Assembly (NCBI RefSeq): GCF_902833225.1
Contig: NZ_CADFEI010000005.1
Coordinates: forward strand, 186,001 to 250,000
Direction: 5' to 3'
DNA length: 64,000 nucleotides
Origin: Burkholderia sp. BCC1644
GTDB lineage: Bacteria; Pseudomonadota; Gammaproteobacteria; Burkholderiales; Burkholderiaceae
Notes under the pieces: model-generated
The model's database searches: none
What the model saw: the letters and a program-made list of their open reading frames with translations, nothing else
Told to the model about the DNA's origin: nothing
Translations under genes and position numbers: made by a program
Shown: piece by piece, positions 26,995 through 34,781 of the stretch
Layout: each line of letters begins with the position of its first letter
How positions within the stretch are numbered: position 1 is the stretch's first letter

Positions 26995-27044
26995 TTGGGC
27001 GCGTGGCGACGCTGACTACACTCGAACCATCTTGTCATAACAAG
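26995..27044 (+). promoter_or_regulatory. Promoter and HutC-type operator of the flavoprotein operon
   Basis: TTGGGC (26995-27000) and TACACT (27017-27022), spaced by 16 bases, form a plausible sigma-70 promoter. Just downstream lies CTTGT-CATA-ACAAG (27031-27044), a palindrome of the kind recognised by HutC-subfamily GntR repressors. It covers the expected transcription start and ends seven bases before the GntR start codon, so autorepression of the operon is likely. Two direct repeats of ATCGGAAAT (26965-26973 and 26979-26987) lie upstream. Confidence 0.6.
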
Positions 27045-27051
27045 TTGATCG

Positions 27052-27822
27052 ATGACCCCATCCAACGTCGTGCCGCTGTCGGCGGCCCCGCTCTACGTGC
27101 AGATCAAGGACACGCTGCGCGCGCGCATTCTCGACGGCACCTATGCGCCGCACAGCCGGATGCCGTCCGAGCACGAGCTGTGCGCAATCTTCGACGTCAG
27201 CCGCATCACGGTGCGCCAGGCACTCGGCGACCTGCAGAAGGAAGGACTGCTGTTCAAGCTGCACGGCAAGGGTACGTTCGTGTCGAAGCCGAAGGCATTC
27301 CAGAACGTGACGTCGCTGCAGGGTTTCGCCGAGGCGATGTCGTCGATGGGCTACGAGATCGTCAACCAACTGCGCAGTTTCCGCACCGTGAAAGCCGACC
27401 GCCATCTCGCGACGAAGCTGAACGTGCCCGAAGGCGCGCCGCTCGTCGAGATCCACCGCGTGCGGCTGCTGAACCGCGAACCGGTGTCGCTCGAACAGAC
27501 CTGGGTGCCCGAAGCGCTCGGCAAGCGCCTCGCGGGCGCCGATCTCGCGACCCGCGACATCTTCCTCGTGCTGGAAAACGACTGCGGCATTCCGCTCGGC
27601 CATGCCGACGTGTCGATCGACGCGATCCTCGCCGACGACGAGATCGTCGACGCGCTGCGCGTCGAGGAAAGCAGCCCCGTGCTGCGCATCGAGCGCCTCA
27701 CGCACGACACGTCAGGTGCCCCGATCGACTACGAATACCTCTACTTCCGCGGCGATGCGTTCCAGTACCGCCTGCGCATCGACCGGCAAAAAGCCCGCAA
27801 ATCTGCAAGGAAACAGCAATGA
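27052..27822 (+). CDS. GntR/HutC-family regulator (UTRA domain)
   Basis: A 256-residue HutC-type GntR regulator. The winged helix (about 10-78) contains SRMPSEHELCAIFDVSRITVRQALGDLQKEG, with the family's GKGTFVSKPK wing. The UTRA ligand-binding domain (about 100-245) has the SLEQTWVPEALGKRL and SPVLRIERLTHD segments. The stop overlaps the start of the flavoprotein gene by four bases, so it is the first gene of the operon. Its ligand is probably the operon's substrate. Confidence 0.92.
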   Translation: MTPSNVVPLSAAPLYVQIKDTLRARILDGTYAPHSRMPSEHELCAIFDVSRITVRQALGDLQKEGLLFKLHGKGTFVSKPKAFQNVTSLQGFAEAMSSMGYEIVNQLRSFRTVKADRHLATKLNVPEGAPLVEIHRVRLLNREPVSLEQTWVPEALGKRLAGADLATRDIFLVLENDCGIPLGHADVSIDAILADDEIVDALRVEESSPVLRIERLTHDTSGAPIDYEYLYFRGDAFQYRLRIDRQKARKSARKQQ

Positions 27823-29558
27823 CGACCCAGGTTCATGAATACGACATCGTCGTGGTCGGCGGCGGCACCGCCGGGCCGATGGCAGCGATCAAGGCGAAGG
27901 AGCGCGACCCGTCCCTGCGCGTGCTGCTGCTCGAGAAGGCCAACGTGAAGCGCAGCGGCGCGATCTCGATGGGCATGGACGGCCTGAACAACGCGGTGAT
28001 CCCCGGGCATGCCACGCCCGAGCAGTACACGCGCGAGATCACGATCGCCAACGACGGCATCGTCGACCAGGAAGCCGTGTACGCGTATGCGACGCACAGC
28101 TTCGCGACGATCGAGCAGCTCGACCGCTGGGGCGTGAAGTTCGAGAAAGACGGTACCGGCGACTACGCGGTGAAGAAGGTCCATCACATGGGCTCGTACG
28201 TGCTGCCGATGCCGGAAGGACACGACATCAAGAAGGTGCTGTACCGGCAACTGAAGCGCGCGCGCATCGCGATCACGAATCGGATCGTCGCGACGCGCGT
28301 GCTGACCGACGCGCAGGGCCGCGCGAGCGGCGTGCTCGGCTTCGACTGCCGCACCGCCGAGTTCCACGTGATCCGCGCGAAGGCCGTGATCCTCTGCTGC
28401 GGTGCGGCCGGCCGCCTCGGCTTGCCGGCGTCGGGCTACCTGATGGGCACCTACGAGAACCCGACCAACGCGGGCGACGGTTACGCGATGGCCTATCACG
28501 CCGGCGCCGCGCTCGCGAATCTCGAATGCTTCCAGATCAACCCGCTGATCAAGGACTACAACGGCCCCGCGTGCGCGTACGTGACGGGCCCGCTCGGCGG
28601 CTTCACCGCGAACGGCAAGGGCGAGCGCTTCATCGAATGCGACTACTGGAGCGGCCAGATGATGTGGGAGTTCTACCAGGAACTGCAGAGCGGCAACGGC
28701 CCCGTGTTCCTGAAGCTCGACCATCTCGCGGAAGAAACGATCCGGACCATCGAGCAGATCCTGCATACGAACGAGCGGCCGAGCCGCGGCCGCTTCCATG
28801 CCGGGCGCGGCACCGACTACCGCAGCCAGATGGTCGAGATGCACATCTCCGAGATCGGCTTCTGCAGCGGCCACAGCGCATCGGGCGTCTACGTGAACGC
28901 ACGCGCCGAGACGACGGTGCCGGGACTCTACGCCGCCGGCGACATGGCGGCCGTCCCGCACAACTACATGCTCGGCGCGTTCACGTACGGCTGGTTCGCC
29001 GGGCAGAACGCGGCCGACTACGTGGCCGGCCGCGACCATGCGCCGGTGGACGACGAACAGGTCGAGGCCGAACGCGCCCGCGTGCTCGCGCCGCTTCTGC
29101 GCGAACACGGCCTCGCACCGGCGCAGGTGGAGTACAAGCTGCGCCGCATGGTGAACGATTACCTGCAACCGCCGAAGGTGACGCGCAAGATGGAAATCGG
29201 GCTGCAACGTTTTGACGGCATTACTGAGGATATCGAACAGATGAAGGCCGGCCATCCGCACGAACTGATGCGCGCGGCCGAAGTGCGCGCGATCCGCGAC
29301 TGCGCGGAAATGGCCGCGCGCGCGTCGCTGTTCCGCACCGAGAGCCGCTGGGGGCTGTACCACCATCGCGTCGACTTCCCGCATCGCAACGACGCCGAAT
29401 GGTTCTGCCACACATGGCTGCGCAAGGACATCGACGGCGCAATGCGCAGCGAGAAGCGGCCGGTCGAACCCTACATCGTGCCGCTTGCCGATGACGAACG
29501 CGGCGCCTACGCGCAGTTGCGCATCCGCGAACCGGCCGCACTCGCGGCCGCCCTCTGA
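27819..29558 (+). CDS. FAD-dependent oxidoreductase, AprA-like (fumarate reductase/APS reductase superfamily)
   Basis: A 579-residue flavoprotein of the fumarate reductase / adenylylsulfate reductase alpha superfamily. FAD-binding motifs are GGGTAGPMAA (14-23), with GAISMGMDGLNNAVIPG (47-63) and YAAGDMA (371-377). The segment EMHISEIGFCSGHSASGVYVN (His352) resembles the APS-reductase active-site region, and the R-T-E-S-R-W-G-L-Y-H-H-R-V-D-F-P motif at 506-521 ends the capping and helical part. No signal peptide is present. The next gene encodes a two-cluster ferredoxin, the usual electron partner. Whether it reduces an organic sulfur compound, APS or something else is unknown; no sat, sulfite or sulfonate genes lie in the window. 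Confidence 0.85.
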   Translation: MTTQVHEYDIVVVGGGTAGPMAAIKAKERDPSLRVLLLEKANVKRSGAISMGMDGLNNAVIPGHATPEQYTREITIANDGIVDQEAVYAYATHSFATIEQLDRWGVKFEKDGTGDYAVKKVHHMGSYVLPMPEGHDIKKVLYRQLKRARIAITNRIVATRVLTDAQGRASGVLGFDCRTAEFHVIRAKAVILCCGAAGRLGLPASGYLMGTYENPTNAGDGYAMAYHAGAALANLECFQINPLIKDYNGPACAYVTGPLGGFTANGKGERFIECDYWSGQMMWEFYQELQSGNGPVFLKLDHLAEETIRTIEQILHTNERPSRGRFHAGRGTDYRSQMVEMHISEIGFCSGHSASGVYVNARAETTVPGLYAAGDMAAVPHNYMLGAFTYGWFAGQNAADYVAGRDHAPVDDEQVEAERARVLAPLLREHGLAPAQVEYKLRRMVNDYLQPPKVTRKMEIGLQRFDGITEDIEQMKAGHPHELMRAAEVRAIRDCAEMAARASLFRTESRWGLYHHRVDFPHRNDAEWFCHTWLRKDIDGAMRSEKRPVEPYIVPLADDERGAYAQLRIREPAALAAAL

Positions 29559-29569
29559 GGAACCATGCC

Positions 29570-29815
29570 ATGCCGCATACCCCGCACGACATCTTCCAGC
29601 GCAGCAGCGCGCCCGTCACGATCGACGACGCACTGTGCATCGCCGACAAGGGCTGCACCGTCTGCGTCGACGTGTGCCCGCTCGACCTGCTCGCGATCGA
29701 CGTGACCAAGGGCAAGGCCTACATGCAGTTCGACGAGTGCTGGTACTGCATGCCGTGCGAGCGCGATTGCCCGACCGGCGCAGTCAAGGTCGATATCCCT
29801 TACCTGCTGCGCTGA
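29570..29815 (+). CDS. Two-[4Fe-4S] ferredoxin, AprB-like
   Basis: An 81-residue ferredoxin with eight cysteines for two [4Fe-4S] clusters. Cluster 1 uses Cys23, Cys29, Cys32 and Cys36 in a C-x5-C-x2-C-x3-CP pattern, whose wide first spacing resembles APS-reductase beta (AprB). Cluster 2 uses Cys57, Cys60, Cys63 and Cys67 in the standard C-x2-C-x2-C-x3-CP pattern. It lacks the longer C-terminal tail of canonical AprB. GAGGAA precedes the ATG, and the gap to the flavoprotein is 11 bases, so the two gene products very probably form a complex. Confidence 0.93.
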   Translation: MPHTPHDIFQRSSAPVTIDDALCIADKGCTVCVDVCPLDLLAIDVTKGKAYMQFDECWYCMPCERDCPTGAVKVDIPYLLR

Positions 29816-29846
29816 CCGCGTGCGTCAGCGCCCTTTTGCTTCGCTC

Positions 29847-30842
29847 ATGACCGACTCCTCCTTCGCTTCCCCGCTACCCGGCGCACACGAGCGCGACCGG
29901 GCCGCGCTCGTCGCCCGCCTCGCCGCGCCCGACGCATCCGTGCGCCGTGTCGCGCTATTCGAACTCGCGGATCTCGAGGATCCCGAACTCGTGCCGGCAT
30001 TCGTCGCCGCACTGCGCATCGACCCGTCGGCCGACGTGCGCGGCGAAGCCGCCCGCGTACTCGGTGCGTGGGAACAGCCCGACGTCGTCGACGCACTGTG
30101 CGGCGCACTGCTCGATCCCGACGACGACGTGCGCGCCGCCGCCGCGCAGAGCCTGTCCGAACTGAAGGACGCGGCATCGGGCGCCGTGCTGTGCCGCTGG
30201 GCCGACCGGCCCGAGCCGTTCGTCCGCCGCGCCGTGCTGCGCGGATTGCGCGAGTTGCGCGACCCCGACGCGTTCGCACCCGCGCTGCACGCGCTCGATG
30301 CCGAACCGCCGGCCGTGCGCGCCGAAGCCGTTGCGGTACTCGGCTGGCTCAAGGATCCGCGTGCGCTATCGCCGCTCGCACGCGTCGCGACGGCCGATGT
30401 CGAAGCGGACGTGCGACGCGCCGCGGTCGGCTCGATCGGCTTCGCGGCGGCCGACGATGCGGCCGTCATCGACGCACTGCTCGCCGCGCTGCGCGACCGC
30501 GCATGGCAAGTGCGCGAGGAAGCGGCCACCACGCTCGGCAAGCTGCGCGTGACGACTGCGCGCGAGCCGCTCGTCACCGCGCTCGACGACGATTACTGGC
30601 AGGTGCGCCTGCGTGCCGCGCGCGCACTCGGGCAGTTGCGCGATGCGGCTGCGGCGCCGGCCGTCGTCACGCTGCTCTCGCATGCGATCAGCAATCTGCG
30701 CAAGGAAGCCGCGCTTGCGCTCGGCGAATTGCGCGACCCCGCGATACTGCCCGCACTGAACGATGCGCTCGAGGATCGCGATCCGGAAGTCCGCAAGGCC
30801 GTGCGGATCGCGATCCGGCAAATCGGCGACGCTCCGCGATGA
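29847..30842 (+). CDS. HEAT-repeat (PBS-lyase-like) scaffold protein
   Basis: A 331-residue protein made almost wholly of about nine HEAT-like repeats of roughly 31 residues, each with a variant of DxxVRxxAAxxLGxLxDPxALPxLxxAL. The type (EZ-HEAT / PBS-lyase repeat) is found in chaperones and lyases of bilin and iron-sulfur proteins, and gives a curved protein-binding surface. No catalytic motif is seen. A start at 29847 (MTDSSF) is preferred; a GTG at 29820 is possible, and neither has a clear Shine-Dalgarno. The stop overlaps the DUF971 gene by four bases. A role as scaffold or maturation factor for the flavoprotein-ferredoxin pair is inferred. Confidence 0.85.
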   Translation: MTDSSFASPLPGAHERDRAALVARLAAPDASVRRVALFELADLEDPELVPAFVAALRIDPSADVRGEAARVLGAWEQPDVVDALCGALLDPDDDVRAAAAQSLSELKDAASGAVLCRWADRPEPFVRRAVLRGLRELRDPDAFAPALHALDAEPPAVRAEAVAVLGWLKDPRALSPLARVATADVEADVRRAAVGSIGFAAADDAAVIDALLAALRDRAWQVREEAATTLGKLRVTTAREPLVTALDDDYWQVRLRAARALGQLRDAAAAPAVVTLLSHAISNLRKEAALALGELRDPAILPALNDALEDRDPEVRKAVRIAIRQIGDAPR

Positions 30843-31117
30843 TCGCGCCGACCGAAATCGCACTCGATCATCCGGCACGCACGCTGGCGCTGCACTGGCC
30901 CGACGGCAACACGCAGCGCATCGGTTATGCGCAATTGCGCAGCGATTGTCCGTGCGCGGAATGCCGACGAATCCGGCGTGACGGCGGCCGTGTCGATGCA
31001 CGACCCGACCTGACGCTGGAAGGCGTGGAGCCGGCCGGCTACGGCATCCGCTTCATGTTCGGCGACGGCCATGCACGCGGCATCTATCCGTGGCCGTATC
31101 TGGCGGACCTCGAATAA
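30839..31117 (+). CDS. DUF971 (GBBH-like N-terminal domain) protein
   Basis: A 92-residue stand-alone DUF971 protein. The family core HWPDGNTQRIGYAQLRSDCPCAECR (about 19-43) has a CxCxxC cysteine cluster (Cys37, Cys39, Cys42) and the C-terminal GIYPWPYL motif. DUF971 domains occur in gamma-butyrobetaine hydroxylase and fused to Mrp/ApbC iron-sulfur carriers. Coupled by a 4-base overlap to the HEAT gene, it may bind metal or assist Fe-S loading of the operon's ferredoxin. That is inference; function is not known. Confidence 0.87.
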   Translation: MIAPTEIALDHPARTLALHWPDGNTQRIGYAQLRSDCPCAECRRIRRDGGRVDARPDLTLEGVEPAGYGIRFMFGDGHARGIYPWPYLADLE

Positions 31118-31223
31118 CGCCCGTCATGCGGCTCGCGCAGGCTCATAGGCGAGATGGCAGGCGTGCGCAAACGCTGCGATACTGACGCCCACGATCGTCT
31201 CCACCCACCGTGGGAGCAAGGAC

Positions 31224-32102
31224 ATGCAAACCGCAGTCGGATTCATCGGCCTCGGCGTGATGGGCACGCCGATGGCGCTCAATCTTGCGCGGGCCGGCAC
31301 GCCGCTCGTCGTATGGAGCCGGTCGCACGGCAGCGACGATGCGTTGCGCGACGCCGGCGCACGCGTCGCCAAGCACGTCGACGACGTATTCGCGACCTGC
31401 CGCACCGTGATCCTGATGCTCGCGAACGACGCGGCGATCGACGCCGTGCTCGCGCGCGGCACGCCCGGTTTTGCCGCGCGCGTCGGCGGCCACACGATCG
31501 TGAACATGGGCACCAACGCCCCCGAGTACTCGCGTGCGCTCGCCGATGAAATCGCCGCCGCGTCGGGCCGCTACGTCGAGGCGCCCGTGTCGGGCTCGCG
31601 CAAGCCGGCCGAGGCCGGCCAGCTCGTCGTGATGCTGGCCGGCGCGCCGCACGACGTCGACGCCGTGCGCCCGCTCGTGAAGCCGCTGTGCCGCGACAGC
31701 TTCGTATGCGGCGACGTGCCGTCGGCGCTGACGATGAAGCTCGCGGTCAATCTGTTCCTGATCACGATGGTCACCGGCCTGACCGAAGCCACGCATTTCG
31801 CGCAACGTCACGGCATCGATCTCGCGCGCTTCGCCGACGTGCTGAACGCCGGCCCGATGGCGAGCGACGTGTCGCGCGTGAAGCTCGGCAAGCTGGTCGC
31901 CGGGGACTTCTCCGTGCAGGCCGCGATCACCGACGTGCTGAAGAACGCGCGCCTCGTCGCCGAATCCGCGCGCAGCATCGGCATCGCGTCACCGCTGCTC
32001 GACATCTGCCACGCGCTTTATGGCGAGACCGCAAAGGCCGGGCACGGATCGGACGACATGGTCGCTGTCATCCGGGCGATAGAACGTCGCACCGACGCGT
32101 AG
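31224..32102 (+). CDS. NAD(P)-dependent beta-hydroxyacid dehydrogenase
   Basis: A 292-residue member of the 3-hydroxyisobutyrate dehydrogenase family. The Rossmann motif GFIGLGVMGTPMALNLARAG (5-24), the substrate segment EAPVSGSRKPAEAGQLV (about 119-135), and the catalytic Lys in TMKLAVNLFL are all present. It is more similar in pattern to glyoxylate/succinic-semialdehyde reductases than to the dehydrogenase at 6508-7401, though the substrate is unassigned. A good GGAGCAAGGAC Shine-Dalgarno precedes the ATG. It lies 106 bases after the DUF971 gene, so membership of that operon is possible but weak. Confidence 0.88.
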   Translation: MQTAVGFIGLGVMGTPMALNLARAGTPLVVWSRSHGSDDALRDAGARVAKHVDDVFATCRTVILMLANDAAIDAVLARGTPGFAARVGGHTIVNMGTNAPEYSRALADEIAAASGRYVEAPVSGSRKPAEAGQLVVMLAGAPHDVDAVRPLVKPLCRDSFVCGDVPSALTMKLAVNLFLITMVTGLTEATHFAQRHGIDLARFADVLNAGPMASDVSRVKLGKLVAGDFSVQAAITDVLKNARLVAESARSIGIASPLLDICHALYGETAKAGHGSDDMVAVIRAIERRTDA

Positions 32103-32110
32103 GCACGGCC

Positions 32111-32599
32111 ATGTCCGGATCGTCGCATCCCGCATCCGTTGCCGCCGCGCCCGTGCGCGCCGTTCCCGCCGTGATCGGCATCGTGCTGCACGAACGCGAC
32201 GTGCTGCTCGTGCGCCGCGCGAATCCGCCCGATGCGGGGTGCTGGGGGTTCCCCGGCGGCAAGATCGAACCGGGCGAGCCGATCGCGGACGCGGTCGTTC
32301 GCGAGATCGCCGAAGAGACGACCGTCGAAGTCGCAGCGCTCGATGCCTTTACCGCGCTGGATGCGTTCGATTACGATGCCAGCGGCGCCGTGCGCCAGCA
32401 TTTCATCATGGTCGCGGTGCTGTGCAGATGGTTGCGCGGCACGCCCGTTGCCGGCGACGATGCGCTCGATGCGCGCTGGTTCGGCATCGACGAGCTCGAC
32501 CGCGACGATTTGCCGATGAGCGCAGGCGTGCGCGACGTCGCACGACGGGCGATCGAACGGGCGGCATCGCTGGGCGACGCGCGACGCGCGCCCGTCTGA
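32111..32599 (+). CDS. NUDIX hydrolase with variant Nudix box
   Basis: A 162-residue Nudix hydrolase. The Nudix box GGKIEPGEPIADAVVREIAEE (about 49-69) has the metal-binding REIAEE core intact, but the Gly usual after the EE is Thr (EETT). Upstream is IGIVLHERDVLLVRRANPP. Substrates could be ADP-ribose, 8-oxo-dGTP or another nucleoside diphosphate derivative. The start is 8 bases after the dehydrogenase stop, so they are co-transcribed. The upstream-open frame starting at 31688 is dehydrogenase sequence out of phase. Confidence 0.88.
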   Translation: MSGSSHPASVAAAPVRAVPAVIGIVLHERDVLLVRRANPPDAGCWGFPGGKIEPGEPIADAVVREIAEETTVEVAALDAFTALDAFDYDASGAVRQHFIMVAVLCRWLRGTPVAGDDALDARWFGIDELDRDDLPMSAGVRDVARRAIERAASLGDARRAPV

Positions 32600-32696
32600 A
32601 ATTCCGTTGTCGTTTCCGCGCTACCGTGCGGACGACGCGTTCGGTCCATCACGGGGCCGGCTATCCGCCGAGCGCCGGATCACCACTTGTCCAGCC

Positions 32697-33146
32697 ATGA
32701 TCAGAATTCGCAAATCCACCGACACCGACGGCACACGCGTGCTGGCCATCTGGCGCAATGCAGTCGATGCAACGCATCACTTCCTGAGCGACGACGATCG
32801 TCGCGCGATCGAATCCGAAGTCGTCGCGTTCCTGCCCGCCGCACCGCTCGACCTGGCTGTCGACGCGCACGATCGGGCGATCGGTTTCATGCTGCTCGAC
32901 GGCAGTCACATGGAAGCGCTGTTCGTCGATCCCGCCCACCATGGCGCGGGCGTCGGGCGGCGGCTTGTCGAACATGCACTCGCGCGCCACCCCGGCTTGA
33001 CGACCGACGTCAACGAACAGAACGAAGCGGCAACGGGATTCTACGAGCGGCTCGGGTTCGAGCGCTGCGGGCGATCGGCGCTCGATGGACAAGGCCGGCC
33101 TTATCCGCTGATTCACCTTCGTTATCGGGGTAGCAAGCAGCCCTGA
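32697..33146 (+). CDS. GNAT-family N-acetyltransferase
   Basis: A 149-residue acetyltransferase of the YjaB-like GNAT group. It begins MIRIRKSTDTDGTRVLAIWRN. The acetyl-CoA pyrophosphate loop is in VDPAHHGAGVGRRLVEHAL (about 82-100), and the final strands include TDVNEQNEAATGFYERLGFE, typical of the family. The substrate is not known. I use the ATG at 32697 because it matches the normal N-terminus; the frame upstream to 32607 is not homologous. It converges with the TetR gene. Confidence 0.9.
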   Translation: MIRIRKSTDTDGTRVLAIWRNAVDATHHFLSDDDRRAIESEVVAFLPAAPLDLAVDAHDRAIGFMLLDGSHMEALFVDPAHHGAGVGRRLVEHALARHPGLTTDVNEQNEAATGFYERLGFERCGRSALDGQGRPYPLIHLRYRGSKQP

Positions 33147-33210
33147 ACAGGATCGGGACAACGCGTGACATCCAGTTGCGTCGCATCAATCTGATACGCC
33201 GCTCTCGCGG

Positions 33211-33777
33211 CTACACGCGTCGACGCGGCAGCACGCGCTCGGCGACGGCGAACGCACGTTGCATGAAGTGATTGAACCGCTCGGCCTCGCGCCGCAGCCC
33301 CGCCTGCTGGCCGCCGATCAGACACAGGTGCGCGACCTGCCCCACGATCTCGGCTTCGCCCGGCATGCCGACCCAGCGACGGGACGTGTCGACCGCGAAG
33401 GCGAGACGCGTGGCATCGACGCGCTGCTGGAATGTTGCAACCAGCGCGTCCTGCAACGCCCACGCACGGATCGCCACTTCGCGTCCCGGCCGCTTTTCAG
33501 CTGCGATGCGCAGGTAGCGCGTCAGCGTGTCGCCCGCACTGCGGCCCTCCGCCGCGTACGCGAGCATGCGTGCCGTGTAGTCGTCCTCCCACGCGGTCAG
33601 CAGCGCCCGGACGAAGTCTTCGCGATTGCGGAAGTGGTGATAGAACGAGCCGCGGGTCACGTTCAGCCGTCGCGCGAGGCTTTCGGCCGAAATGCCCGAA
33701 TAGCCTTCCCCGTCGAGGGCGTCGAAGCCTGCCGCGATCCAGTCGTTTCGAGTCAGTGTGCGCATCGGCATCGCCAT
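33211..33777 (-). CDS. TetR-family transcriptional regulator
   Basis: A TetR-type repressor of about 188 residues. The helix-turn-helix (about 5-52) reads IAAGFDALDGEGYSGISAESLARRLNVTRGSFYHHFRNREDFVRALL; the C-terminal ligand domain is all-helical. Three in-frame ATGs (33777, 33771, 33765) are possible. The first lies inside a palindrome likely to be its own operator, which slightly favours the 33765 start. It is divergent from a PfpI-family gene across 69-100 bases and very probably represses it. Confidence 0.9.
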   Translation of the reverse strand: MAMPMRTLTRNDWIAAGFDALDGEGYSGISAESLARRLNVTRGSFYHHFRNREDFVRALLTAWEDDYTARMLAYAAEGRSAGDTLTRYLRIAAEKRPGREVAIRAWALQDALVATFQQRVDATRLAFAVDTSRRWVGMPGEAEIVGQVAHLCLIGGQQAGLRREAERFNHFMQRAFAVAERVLPRRRV

Positions 33778-33827
33778 ACAGGCTGTGTATGGTGCGGGTT
33801 GGACAGTTAGGCTGCGAACTCTATCAC
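33774..33827. promoter_or_regulatory. TetR operator and PfpI-gene promoter
   Basis: The palindrome CCATACA-N5-TGTATGG (33774-33792) has the size and symmetry of a TetR site. On the plus strand it is followed by TTGGAC (33799-33804) and TATCAC (33822-33827) with a 17-base spacer, a good sigma-70 promoter for the PfpI-family gene. Confidence 0.6.
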
Positions 33828-33873
33828 GGCCGCCGCCGCTTCCCGCATGGCGCCACGACTCATGGAGTTCGCG

Positions 33874-34527
33874 TTGAAAGACATCGTGCTCGTTGCATTC
33901 GACCGGTTCACCGACATCGACCTGTTCCTGATGTGGGACGTACTCGGGCGCAACGCCTCGGACTGGCGCGTCCGGATTCTTGGCGCCCAGCCGGTGCTGC
34001 ATTCCGCGCATGGGCTGACCATTCCCGTTCACGGCCCGCTGTCGGACGCCAATCACGCGGATGCCGTGTTGTTCTCGAGCGGCAAGCAAGGCATACCGGC
34101 CGCGCTGGCGAGCCCGGATTTCCTGCCGTCGTTCGATCTCGATCCGACACGCCAGCATATCGGGTCGATCTGCGCCGGCGCGTTCATTCTCGAGCGGCTC
34201 AGGTTGCTGCCGGAGCGCCGGGCGACCACCCATCCCGATGCGCGGGACGGCTTGATCGCACATGGGCTGCAGGCGCCGGATCAGCCGCTGGTGTGTCACG
34301 GCAACGTCGCGACGGCGGGCGGATGCCTGGCGGCGCTCTACCTGACGGGGTGGCTGGTGGAATCGCTGTTCGATGCAGACAAGCGCCGCGAAACGTTGCT
34401 GCCCGTGCTGCCTGCCGGGCAGCGGGAGATTTATGAGGAACTGATCGAATTCAGCATCAGGCAAGGTACGGGGAAAACCACGGGCTCGATCCGGATGATC
34501 GAAAGCGCGAGCGGGCTTGCCGCCTGA
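33874..34527 (+). CDS. DJ-1/PfpI-family protein
   Basis: A 217-residue member of the class I glutamine-amidotransferase-like DJ-1/PfpI superfamily, possibly an isonitrile-hydratase- or AraC-N-terminus-like protein. The nucleophile elbow is SICAGAFIL, with the catalytic Cys in CAGA; the N-terminal strand is IVLVAFDRFTDIDLFLMWDVLG. I prefer the TTG at 33874, which has GGAG six bases upstream and gives the family N-terminus; the ATGs at 33847 and 33868 have no Shine-Dalgarno. The function of this group is poorly defined, with stress protection or small-molecule hydration suggested. The divergent TetR gene is the obvious regulator. Confidence 0.85.
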   Translation: MKDIVLVAFDRFTDIDLFLMWDVLGRNASDWRVRILGAQPVLHSAHGLTIPVHGPLSDANHADAVLFSSGKQGIPAALASPDFLPSFDLDPTRQHIGSICAGAFILERLRLLPERRATTHPDARDGLIAHGLQAPDQPLVCHGNVATAGGCLAALYLTGWLVESLFDADKRRETLLPVLPAGQREIYEELIEFSIRQGTGKTTGSIRMIESASGLAA

Positions 34528-34562
34528 TGTTCAGAGACGAGCATCCGATCGTCAGCGTACCG

Positions 34563-34643
34563 ATCGGGCATCGCGGCGAAGAAAAAGCGGTGCTTCGGAA
34601 CCGGCGGCGGCACATCGAATCCGGGCAGCGTCAGTGAGGTCAC
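34563..34643 (-). pseudogene. Remnant of a 2'-5' RNA ligase/cyclic phosphodiesterase (LigT/ThpR) gene
   Basis: The minus strand from a GTG at 34643 reads a 27-residue peptide with Pro-rich start and HRFFFAAMPD, which looks like the N-terminus of Burkholderia LigT/ThpR proteins (RNA 2',3'-cyclic phosphodiesterase). After about residue 27 the reading frame loses any resemblance and soon runs into the 3' end of the PfpI gene. I read it as the stub left when the rest of the gene was lost. Recognition is from memory of the family pattern, so confidence is moderate. Confidence 0.45.
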
Positions 34644-34781
34644 GGCACCATGGCAGCGGATCGCAAACGGTGAAATGGCGAGAAAGTGCGTTTCCGGGGC
34701 TGAACGAGTCTATCGCGGCCCCGATGATGCTACCCTCTCGGCCAACCCGAACATCACCCCATGAAGCAGCAGGATTCAACC

